Shown here: positions 56,275-64,000 of the stretch, one piece after another
Layout of the letters: each line of letters opens with the position of its first letter
Position numbering within the stretch: the stretch's first letter is position 1
Assembly: GCA_944386455.1 (NCBI GenBank)
Contig: CALXBC010000008.1
Location: 1-64,000 of the forward strand
DNA length: 64,000 nt
DNA from: an uncultured Clostridia bacterium
Lineage (GTDB): Bacteria > Bacillota > Clostridia > Oscillospirales > Ruminococcaceae
Reading direction: 5' to 3'
Notes under the pieces: generated by a model
The model's input: the letters and a program-made list of their open reading frames with translations, nothing else
Database searches by the model: none
Told to the model about the DNA's origin: nothing
Made by a program: the position numbers and the translations under genes

Positions 56275-57013
56275 TAGCAGTCTGCTGGATCATGACTCGA
56301 TACAAATAGAACTGTAACGGATGCAGATCCGGATTCGGCAGATACAGCATCGCATTAAACCAGGAGTTCCAAATACCAACAATAGTATAGATCGCAATAA
56401 CTGCCAAGACCGGTTTGGCTAATGGAACTACAATGGAAAGCATAATGCGGATATGTCCTGCGCCATCTATTACTGCACTTTCTTTCAGCCCTTCCGGGAT
56501 ATCCATGAAAAATGTCCGAACCAGAATGATGTTCCAAATACTCACCGCCCCGGGAATGATCATCGCCCAGACATTATTGTAAAGGCCTAACTGTGTCATC
56601 AGCAAAAATGTCGGTATCAAGCCGCCGGAAAAATACATAGGGATAATCAGAAATTTAACGACCCATTTTCTTCCTGCAAGTTTTTTGACACTAAGCGGAT
56701 ATGCTGCCATGACCGACGTTACCAGTACCAAGAGTGTCCCGGCCGTAACATAGAAAATTGTATAACCATATGCACGCCACATTTTAGGGTCAGTCAAAAT
56801 CAACTCATATGAACCAAAATAATAGTTTTCCGGCCAAATATAAGTCGTACCTTTGAGCACTTCCTGCGGATCCGCAAAGGACTGAATGAAAACGTAGTAA
56901 AAAGGATAAAGAGCAATGACACAAATCAGTCCAACTACGATATAAATAATGGCCGAAGCAATTCGCGATCCCTCTTTGATTCGATTGGGATGTCTTTTTT
57001 TAACCAATACCAC
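56054..57013 (-). pseudogene. YtcP/MalG-type sugar ABC permease, C-terminus lost
   Basis: Residues 1-246 are a normal carbohydrate permease: IIYIVVGLICVIALYPFYYV, SVMAAYPLSVKKLAGRKWVV, the EAA loop PEGLKESAVIDGAGHIRIML, and LQFYLYRVMIQQT. Just after this, near 56275, the frame enters antisense of the ABC-2 permease, giving a charged tail (SRQTPAAESQSATETKPAAQ) with no relation to the family. The final loop and last TM segment, about 45 residues, are missing, so transport is probably lost. Start GTG 57013 has SD AAAGGGGG. The solute-binding protein usually encoded next is absent. Confidence 0.8.
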
Positions 57014-57028
57014 AGCGTCTTTCCCCCT

Positions 57029-57991
57029 TTACCACAAAGAATATCCGTTGACCTTCCGCGATATTGCGTTTGTAATATACAACATCGCAAAATTAATAAT
57101 CTGCATAAACATTCCGATTGCGGTCGTATAACTAAACTGCGCCTGCTGGATACCAATTCGATAAGAATAAGTCCCGATAACATCAGAGGTTTCGTAAATC
57201 GACGGATTGTACATCAACAGGATAAATTCGGAATTTGCATTCATCAGGCCACCAATGGCAAAAATCAGCAAAATAAACATCGTGCCGCGAATCGATGGTA
57301 TCGTAATATACCACATCTGCTGGAATCGATTGGCACCGTCCATTTTTGCAGCCTCATACAACTCCGGTGAGATACCTGCGATCGTTGCCATATAAATGAT
57401 GCTGTTCCAGCCAAACGTCATCCAGACATTTGTAATAACATACACCCATGGAAAGACCGTAGGGTCTGTACTATAACTGATTGCGTTCCCGCCAAACATC
57501 GTAATAATGTTATTTACCAGTCCATCCTCAGCCAAAAGAGTCAACGCCATACTTGCCACAACGACAGCTGAAATAAAATGAGGCAGATAGCTGCAGGTCT
57601 GTACAATTTTTTTATAGCGCAAGGCCTTGACCTCATTTAACAGCAATGCAAAGCCCAATGCCGCTACAAAGCCAAAAATGATATTCAGACCATTCAAAAT
57701 CACCGTATTTTTAATCAGCCGCCAGAAATAAGTGGACTGCATAAAGGTGACGAAATGCTCCAAGCCGACCCATTCCACATCAGTGGAAAAGAAACTGCTT
57801 CCCGGGATATAGTCCTGGAATGCAATCACAATTCCATAGATCGGTATATAACTGAATATGAAAACAAAAATCAGAACAGGAGCCATAATAGCGTACAGAA
57901 CCAAATTATCCTTAATATCCTGTTTGCTCATTTTTTTCTTTGGTTCTTTGATTTTGACCGCTTTTTTCTGAATCGCCCGAGATGCTGCCAA
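57029..57991 (-). CDS. LplB-type carbohydrate ABC transporter permease
   Basis: A 320-residue inner-membrane permease with six TM segments; YAIMAPVLIFVFIFSYIPIY at the N-terminus and EAA loop ISPELYEAAKMDGANRFQQM. The start is TTG at 57991 with SD AAAGGGGG. Pairs with the truncated YtcP-type permease 15 bp downstream. Such pairs import oligosaccharides with a lipoprotein binding protein and a shared MsmX-type ATPase. Confidence 0.92.
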   Translation of the reverse strand: MAASRAIQKKAVKIKEPKKKMSKQDIKDNLVLYAIMAPVLIFVFIFSYIPIYGIVIAFQDYIPGSSFFSTDVEWVGLEHFVTFMQSTYFWRLIKNTVILNGLNIIFGFVAALGFALLLNEVKALRYKKIVQTCSYLPHFISAVVVASMALTLLAEDGLVNNIITMFGGNAISYSTDPTVFPWVYVITNVWMTFGWNSIIYMATIAGISPELYEAAKMDGANRFQQMWYITIPSIRGTMFILLIFAIGGLMNANSEFILLMYNPSIYETSDVIGTYSYRIGIQQAQFSYTTAIGMFMQIINFAMLYITNAISRKVNGYSLW

Positions 57992-58078
57992 GTCAATTCC
58001 CCCTTTGAGTATTCAAAACAGCAAATAATATCAGTTATCATTCAAACAAACCAAGTAAAACCGTTCTGGAGGCATCAG

Positions 58079-60457
58079 TCAGTCTTCAGCCGGCTGATGC
58101 TCGAGCCACTCTTTTGTCGCAGACTCTGTAATGCCGTCATTTCCAACTTTTTTTGACATAAAGCTGAGTGTTAAAGGCTTCTGACTCCGATAGATCACAA
58201 CATCCACCATCTGCTCCTCCGGCAAATGATCAAATACCTCTATAAACTGTTGGGCATTTTTGATCGGAACATCTCCGACCTTAACAATCACATCACCAAT
58301 GCCGATCGGCAAGCCGAGAACACAAAATACACCCAAGACATCACGTCCCACAATATAGGCGCCGTCATAGTTTGGCAGTCCGGCGGCGGAGCGGATTCCT
58401 TCCCCTTCCACATTGCTGATAAGAATGTCATGATAATGGAAAATATGATCAGCTGCTCTCACAGGAATATATTGAAATTTGGGTGGTTTCGGTTTTTCCG
58501 GCCGTCCAAAATCTGCATCACTCATTGGAAAATTCACAAATCCCATTTTCAATGCGGGTGAATTTTCCTTCAGTCTAAAGTCGTTTCCTTCCAAGTCAAC
58601 AAAGCAAGGATCTGCCACTTTAGAAGCAAAATCATCCTTTTGCAGGCCTGCCACCGGCTCTCCGGCATTCCAATAAAGATTGTTGGAAAAAATGGTCGTT
58701 GCCTTATCGCTGACACACAAAAGATTATATGCCTTGTTGAAGTAAACTACATTTGAATAAATCAGGTCTCGGTTTTGCTCAAATGTCATGTGAAGTTCAA
58801 ATCCGGCGCCGATCAGCATATTGTTATGCACTCTGCGGTCAAAACCGTCTCTCAGCTTGATTCCAACGCCAATACAAAGATTGTTGTAAATATCATAATT
58901 TGAAGTACCGTCGTCAAAGTCCAGTCCAAAAGCATGATTGGCAAAAACGCGGTTATGTCGAACAACTGTAGTTTTATAAGCATCCAATTCGGCAAACGCA
59001 CGCTTTTCCCTGCCATAATATCCCATTGCATCATGCTGCGGAACCGACCAGTAACGATCCCGTCCCCAGGAATTGAATGGACCGTGATCAGCGGTTTCTG
59101 TCACGCAGTCAAACAAATCATTATCCTCTATCACATGACCGCCGAATGTCCCGTTGTTAATATTGATCCCGGCACGGGATGTATGATGAACTGTGTTCCT
59201 TCTTACAGTAATATCACTGCTGATAGAAAGGCACACCGCAGCCGTTTGCTTTTCATAGGTGCCAATATCGTAAAAATAGTTGTTGCTGATTAAAACATCC
59301 CGGGGATATTCTTCTGTTTTTGGCCCGACGACAAAATCACTGATTACTGTTTTATGATTGTCATTGTCATATTCCGAAGGATCTCTGACCGCGCTGACAA
59401 GCCCGGTCACCAAAACACCGGTTGCCCCGATTCCCGTAAAGTCATTGTAATCCACCACATGTCCGCGGTTATAAGATGACATCGTGATGGCATTTCCACC
59501 GATCTGGTCAAATTCACAGTTGCGCACCGTAACCTGTTCTGCATTTTCAAGGTACAGAACTCCTGCACGCACAATTCCCCAGTCTCCCCGCAGAATCCGT
59601 TCATATTTTCCGGTAAACAAAGTTCTGGCAGTATTGATAAAGCTGATTTCCTCAATTGTAATATTACTTACAGTATGCCCCGAATCAGAGCCGACCATCC
59701 GGATAATTTCAGCATTTACGATCAGTTCAAAATCCTTTTGCAAATCTTCCAACTGTTCCGGGTAGAAAAACAGTTCTCCGGTATTGCGGTTATAAAACCA
59801 TTCTTTTGGTGCGTCCAATTCTTCAAAGATGTTTTCCACCATTCTTTTAACCGGATGCATCTGATTACCGCGGTTATTATCTCCGACCCATCGGTAAAGC
59901 AGCTGATTATCTGCGGTTTTTCCGGTTATGATATAAGAATTGCTTCCCCATTCTGCATGATGCAGAGCACGAATGTACCCTCCTGCCGGATCGTTCCAGC
60001 GAGCCACACGCTGCGGGCTGATGGCGTCCTCGCTGTAACCGTTGAGCACCACGTTTTGCTGAAAGTTGGGATAACGCGCCATTATCTGCTGCTGTCCGCC
60101 GCATACGAGACCATCAACCGGCAGACCTTTTTCGAGACTAGCAACATATATCCCATCCCGAAAGGGCTTCCACTCCGGAGCAATAGTGATTGTGCCGCTG
60201 ATCTGCGTTTTTTTTCTGCCGGCACCGATAATTTTCAGTGAAGCCAGCCGCTTGGTATCCTTTTCTGCAATGTTGATAGGAGAGGAAATATGATGTTTCC
60301 CTTCTGTCAGCCTGATTACAACATCACAGCCCGCACAATCCGGCGCCTCTGTCCGCTTGACTGCAGCAGCCAGAGTTTGAAACGGCTGTTTAACGTCTCC
60401 ATTCCAGCTGTCATTTCCATTAGGAGAAACATAAAAAACAGTATTTTCCATTGTCAT
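58079..60457 (-). CDS. Right-handed beta-helix carbohydrate-active protein with C-terminal PDZ domain
   Basis: A 792-residue protein with no signal peptide. The N-terminus NTVFYVSPNGNDSWNGD is typical of pectate-lyase-like beta-helix proteins. The long middle has repeated helix coils (VTVRNCEFDQIGGNAITMSS; ISNNYFYDIGTYEK; ISSDITVRRNTVHHTSRAGI; HVIEDNDLFDC). Residues about 680-765 form a PDZ-like domain (LPIGIGDVIVKVGDVPIKNA). Start 60457 has SD GGAAAGGA. Between a GH2 enzyme and sugar permeases, it probably acts on imported polysaccharide fragments; lyase or hydrolase cannot be told. Confidence 0.8.
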   Translation of the reverse strand: MTMENTVFYVSPNGNDSWNGDVKQPFQTLAAAVKRTEAPDCAGCDVVIRLTEGKHHISSPINIAEKDTKRLASLKIIGAGRKKTQISGTITIAPEWKPFRDGIYVASLEKGLPVDGLVCGGQQQIMARYPNFQQNVVLNGYSEDAISPQRVARWNDPAGGYIRALHHAEWGSNSYIITGKTADNQLLYRWVGDNNRGNQMHPVKRMVENIFEELDAPKEWFYNRNTGELFFYPEQLEDLQKDFELIVNAEIIRMVGSDSGHTVSNITIEEISFINTARTLFTGKYERILRGDWGIVRAGVLYLENAEQVTVRNCEFDQIGGNAITMSSYNRGHVVDYNDFTGIGATGVLVTGLVSAVRDPSEYDNDNHKTVISDFVVGPKTEEYPRDVLISNNYFYDIGTYEKQTAAVCLSISSDITVRRNTVHHTSRAGININNGTFGGHVIEDNDLFDCVTETADHGPFNSWGRDRYWSVPQHDAMGYYGREKRAFAELDAYKTTVVRHNRVFANHAFGLDFDDGTSNYDIYNNLCIGVGIKLRDGFDRRVHNNMLIGAGFELHMTFEQNRDLIYSNVVYFNKAYNLLCVSDKATTIFSNNLYWNAGEPVAGLQKDDFASKVADPCFVDLEGNDFRLKENSPALKMGFVNFPMSDADFGRPEKPKPPKFQYIPVRAADHIFHYHDILISNVEGEGIRSAAGLPNYDGAYIVGRDVLGVFCVLGLPIGIGDVIVKVGDVPIKNAQQFIEVFDHLPEEQMVDVVIYRSQKPLTLSFMSKKVGNDGITESATKEWLEHQPAED

Positions 60458-60677
60458 ATTTCCTTTCCTTCCAACTAAGGCTGATATCTGCCTTCTATCT
60501 GACATTTGACATTTTTTGTTTGTTTTAGTCAAAATATTCGATATTTTATTGTCAATTTTACACGTTTATTATAGCATGTTGTACTATATCTGTCTACGCA
60601 CAAGAAGGGGACTTCTTTGTCAAAAAGTAATATTTATAAAGAACTTTTCATTATATCTCCATTCCTTCAAAATAAAT

Positions 60678-63600
60678 TCATAAACAAACCACGTCCATCG
60701 CATCCCATGTGAACCATCCGGCAACAACTTTGACAGTAAGAGTATTCTCCTGCGCAAACAAATCACCAGGCAAAATCACCTCATAGGTTTCCGGGAAAGC
60801 AAGATGATCTGGTTTATCCTTTTGAACGCCAAAGCCTTTGCTCATCTCAATGTCAGATACTTTTCTGCCGTTAAGATATATTTCGGCCGAGCAAGGCTCT
60901 TTCGAGCTGTCTGCTATATGAATCCGCAGTTTTGCATCCTTCCGGTTCTGACTTTCAAATATAAAATCAGTTTTTCCTTCTGACAGGTAGCACACCTCGG
61001 CCGCCGGGATTTCACGTCCGGCTGCACGAACTGCAGCCACAGCCGTCGAATCGGTGTCAAAGTACCCTTTAAATTCCCTGGAAATACTGTCTCTGCGTCC
61101 CATATACAGCAGCACATCATCAGACGGCAGCACATTTACAGTTTCACTGTTAAAGCAGGTAACTGCAAATCCAGTCTGCTCCAAAGTCGTTTCTCCGCCC
61201 CTATGTGCTTTGATGACCAGTGTTCTTTCTTCCTGCGGAGGAATCGAAATGAAATTGTCACGAATGATCAAATCTGTACGGTAGTTCAGCATCGGATGCG
61301 CTTCTACAAATAAGGCCGTCATAACCCCTGTATTCTTTAATGTCACAGCAAGGTATTCATATTCTTCATCCGTACTGTATTCTGTCCCAACAGTTTCCAG
61401 CTTGGCGTCATACACTTTCATTCCCTTGATTCCGGTGGTTACATACGGAATGCCAAATTCATGGTCATTCACGCCTTCCCGTTTTACCAAAGAACGTAAG
61501 GGGGCTTTCACGCCTTCTGCACAGAAAACATATACCCGCTGTGCCAGAATCTGTCCGTCGCTGTCTTTTAATGTCAGCTCTGTGAACGCAGGACCAAATC
61601 CCATGTTCTGCGGCGGATTGATCTTGATTTCACAGAGATTAATGACTTCCTGAGAATCAATGGATACTGTGCCATTTCCCTGTCCGTAGACATTTCCGCG
61701 GCGGTCGCGCTGAACATATTCCCATTTCAGATTTTCCGCCCGCTCCGGAATATCAGCCACGATTCGCAGTGTGGCGAAATTATCTTTAAACAACGAATAG
61801 AAAATACTGTCATATTTCAGCTGAAGGGCAATTGGTTCCAACGCCTCCTGCATAAAACGATACGCCATAACAGGACGTCCGTCATAATCAATCACATAGC
61901 TGCCGGCTCCGTTTGGCCATGGTTCATTGTAATCCCACGAAGTAAATCCGCCGATCTTCTTTCCTCTTGCACGAAGTGCGTCCATCGCATATCGAATGCC
62001 TTCACCGGCAAGATATTGTCCGCCCTTGATCGTCATTTCGAGGTCATCCAGATCTCCGAAGAACCGTTCAATCAGTGACGGACGAAGCCAGTAGTCACTG
62101 TCAAATACCGCATTTAACGCATTTTTACGCCACTGAGTGGGATCCTCTTCATTTAAAGGCCACTGAGAAGCCACCGGGAAATCACGGTACCAGACTTCCA
62201 GGTTTGCAGGCGTCTGACAGCCGAATTCACCATACCGCATTAAAGGAAGTACGCCTTTATTGTCCTTTAAGTCCGAATTATAATAGTTGTAATGTAAATC
62301 AGGGTTGTAGTCCCATGGAGCGTGCCTTGAGCCTTCCACCGGACAGGTGTCACGGAACAAGCGGGTATCGTCCTCCGATTCTGCCGCATAGCGCTCGACC
62401 TCAACGCCTTTCCGATCGGCTCCCGGATTAAAATAGTAATCCAACTCATTGCCGCCGGTCCACTCCATGATGCTGGCGTGATTGCGCAGCTGCTTCACAA
62501 TGTTTCGAATAGTATCCGACAGATTTTTCAGGAACTCATCATCTGTTTCCAGACAGCAGTTCCCAATCGGGAAGTCAAACAACAGCATGATCCCCATTTC
62601 GTCACAGGCATCATACATATTCTCCGGCATAATCGGCTGGCCGCCATGATGACGCAATACAGTCATATTGCATTCCTTGGCCATTTCTACAAAGAAACGG
62701 CCGCCTCTGCCGATCCTTCCATGAAGCAGATCCGTTACTGTCAGGCAGGAGCCCATGGTGCGAATCCTTTTTCCGTTCAAAACAAGTCCAAATTTGTTTT
62801 TCAAGCCATTCGGAGCACCTTCGGTGTCCTCCCACTGAATATCTCGAAAACCAATCCGGGTAGCAATCACATCAGAAAGCTTTCCATTCACATATACTTT
62901 CGCTGTAATATCATAGAGCGGATGATCTCCATATCCGTTCGGCCACCACAGCGCCGGTTTCTCTACGGGCAAGAGCAGATTGACCTTGCTCTCCCCTGCG
63001 GGGATTTCAAACTCGGCGGACTTTTCTTCCTGACAGCCATTTCCCTTAATTTCTGCAACAACCTTGATAGCCGCAGCTGCTTTGCTGTCCAGTTCCAGTG
63101 TAAGGTCGGCATTTCCTTTGGAATAGTCCTGATACAAAAGTCCTTTTGCCTGAATGAAGTCAATTCTGACCTCTTCCGTCAGCCAAAGCTCTACCTCTTT
63201 CCAAACACCAAGTGTATAAATGTTGGTTCCCCAGTCATAACTGCAGTTGCCTGGGCATTTGAGTCCTTTCAGAGTTTGGCGGATTTTGTTGTTAGCGAAC
63301 ACAAAAAAGTGCTCGGTTCCTTCTCCGCTCATCTTGCCGTCACACTCATTGATCCAGCTCAGCAACTCTTCAGGCATAGCGTCTACTTTGATTTCCAGCA
63401 GATTTTTACCGGGTTTTATCAGTTCAGTGACATCAAACCGAAACCGCTTGAAAGTGCCTTCGTTTCTGCCCGCTTTGATTCCGTTGACATAGACATCACA
63501 GCTGTAATCAACGCCGTAAAACACCAATGTTTTCCGCTTGTCAGCATCGTTTTCTGAAATTTCAAATTCTTTGCTGTACCACCAATCGCTCAGTGCAAGA

Positions 63601-63803
63601 TTGGTCATATTCTCATCCAGCGGCCCGTACCATATCGGCTTGATCAGCTTGGCGCTTTCCACATCTGCCTGGACATTTCCGGGGACTGACGCGGGGATCC
63701 ACTTTGGATCCTTTAAAGCATCTTCCCGCCCGGTGCCTGCCTGCACAGGCCAAAGGCGCCAGTCTTTTCCGCTTAAATTCATCTTTTGAATCGTGCTATC
63801 CAT
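60678..63803 (-). CDS. Glycoside hydrolase family 2 enzyme, beta-mannosidase-like
   Basis: A 1041-residue cytosolic enzyme. N-terminal sugar-binding domain (SDWWYSKEFEISENDADKRK; VDYSCDVYVNGIKAGRNEGT), Ig-like domain (KPALWWPNGYGDHPLYDITA), TIM barrel with RHHGGQPIMPENMYDACDEM and the acid/base E453 in IMEWTGGNELDYY, later GFTSWDYNEPWPNGAGSY. The layout and the WWPNG/GGNE motifs are closest to exo-beta-mannosidase or glucosaminidase branches of GH2; the exact sugar is uncertain. The C-terminal 300 residues are extra beta-domains. Upstream gene of the permease operon. Confidence 0.88.
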   Translation of the reverse strand: MDSTIQKMNLSGKDWRLWPVQAGTGREDALKDPKWIPASVPGNVQADVESAKLIKPIWYGPLDENMTNLALSDWWYSKEFEISENDADKRKTLVFYGVDYSCDVYVNGIKAGRNEGTFKRFRFDVTELIKPGKNLLEIKVDAMPEELLSWINECDGKMSGEGTEHFFVFANNKIRQTLKGLKCPGNCSYDWGTNIYTLGVWKEVELWLTEEVRIDFIQAKGLLYQDYSKGNADLTLELDSKAAAAIKVVAEIKGNGCQEEKSAEFEIPAGESKVNLLLPVEKPALWWPNGYGDHPLYDITAKVYVNGKLSDVIATRIGFRDIQWEDTEGAPNGLKNKFGLVLNGKRIRTMGSCLTVTDLLHGRIGRGGRFFVEMAKECNMTVLRHHGGQPIMPENMYDACDEMGIMLLFDFPIGNCCLETDDEFLKNLSDTIRNIVKQLRNHASIMEWTGGNELDYYFNPGADRKGVEVERYAAESEDDTRLFRDTCPVEGSRHAPWDYNPDLHYNYYNSDLKDNKGVLPLMRYGEFGCQTPANLEVWYRDFPVASQWPLNEEDPTQWRKNALNAVFDSDYWLRPSLIERFFGDLDDLEMTIKGGQYLAGEGIRYAMDALRARGKKIGGFTSWDYNEPWPNGAGSYVIDYDGRPVMAYRFMQEALEPIALQLKYDSIFYSLFKDNFATLRIVADIPERAENLKWEYVQRDRRGNVYGQGNGTVSIDSQEVINLCEIKINPPQNMGFGPAFTELTLKDSDGQILAQRVYVFCAEGVKAPLRSLVKREGVNDHEFGIPYVTTGIKGMKVYDAKLETVGTEYSTDEEYEYLAVTLKNTGVMTALFVEAHPMLNYRTDLIIRDNFISIPPQEERTLVIKAHRGGETTLEQTGFAVTCFNSETVNVLPSDDVLLYMGRRDSISREFKGYFDTDSTAVAAVRAAGREIPAAEVCYLSEGKTDFIFESQNRKDAKLRIHIADSSKEPCSAEIYLNGRKVSDIEMSKGFGVQKDKPDHLAFPETYEVILPGDLFAQENTLTVKVVAGWFTWDAMDVVCL

Positions 63804-63831
63804 TATTTTCCCTCTCTTCAGTGGTTTTTAT

Positions 63832-64000
63832 CTATCTTTGCAATACCATAATGTCATATGGCATCAATGATATTTTTCCGCTGTATTTTTTTCCTGACAA
63901 GATATCAGTCATTTCCTCATCCAGCTGATATGTTCCGCCTTTGCCCGCATATTCCAACAGGATCAGGCCGGAATGTTTTTCTCCCTCGCGGCGGACTGCC
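63832..64000 (-). CDS. C-terminal end of a probable GH42-type beta-galactosidase
   Basis: Only the last 56 codons are in the window: LILLEYAGKGGTYQL, MTDILSGKKYSGKISL and MPYDIMVLQR, stop at 63832. A small beta-domain ending in PYxxxVL is typical of GH42 and some related enzymes. It ends about 28 bp before the GH2 start, so it should belong to the same operon. Assignment is tentative because the catalytic part lies outside. Confidence 0.5.
   Translation of the reverse strand, partial: AVRREGEKHSGLILLEYAGKGGTYQLDEEMTDILSGKKYSGKISLMPYDIMVLQR

Noticed and set aside
62478..63557. 359-codon plus-strand frame opposite the GH2 gene
   Set aside because: It overlaps a confident GH2 coding region and shows no domain or SD.

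Overview
The window looks like a chromosome segment of an anaerobic, fermentative member of the Firmicutes (class Clostridia, most likely an Oscillospirales/Ruminococcaceae-type gut organism). This is an inference from gene content: a ctsR-mcsA-mcsB-clpC operon behind a CtsR operator, a FabK-type type II fatty acid cluster, an xseA-xseB-ispA-dxs-tlyA-nadK-argR-recN block, a B12-dependent ribonucleotide reductase with NrdR boxes, pyruvate formate-lyase, diaminopimelate dehydrogenase and GTP-type PEP carboxykinase. Ribosome binding sites are strong, and several starts are GTG or TTG. No rRNA gene, complete tRNA gene or CRISPR array was seen.

Bases 1-9.1 kb are accessory. They hold the 5' part of a GLUG-repeat surface protein; a divergent XRE regulator broken by an exact 14-bp tandem duplication; remnants of a membrane protein and of a PolC PHP domain; a 223-bp MITE-like element with terminal inverted repeats and 14-bp flanking direct repeats; and a tightly coupled four-gene operon (7821 down to 3843). 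That operon encodes a small unknown protein, a PD-(D/E)XK-like protein, an RNase J-like beta-CASP metallo-hydrolase and a large CxxC protein. It sits behind a textbook promoter with twin palindromic operators. The region ends at the 3' half of a tRNA-Trp (8103-8147), an attachment-site scar, followed by a decayed large serine recombinase. This is the best candidate for an undescribed system.

Bases 9.2-53.4 kb are mostly housekeeping: nrdJ; the clp stress operon; recN to nusB (DNA repair, arginine regulation, NAD, isoprenoids, exonuclease VII); Asp23; an SGNH esterase; acpP and the acc/fab operon (fabH to accA, minus strand); divergent fabD-aroE-aroK; gdhA; pckG; gpsA-plsY-der-DUF512; rpmF-yceD; ddh; pflB. 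The fabD leader has an 11-bp hairpin lying exactly between the Shine-Dalgarno sequence and the start codon. pflB has a 12-bp inverted repeat just downstream of its -10.

Bases 53.5-64 kb are transport and carbohydrate genes: a lone LolD/MacB-like ATPase; a GntR-ABC-ABC2 exporter operon with its own operator; then, convergent to it, a sugar-utilisation operon (C-terminus of a probable beta-galactosidase, a GH2 enzyme, a beta-helix/PDZ protein and two LplB/YtcP-type permeases). The second permease is cut off where it meets the exporter operon, so a deletion or rearrangement junction lies near 56275.
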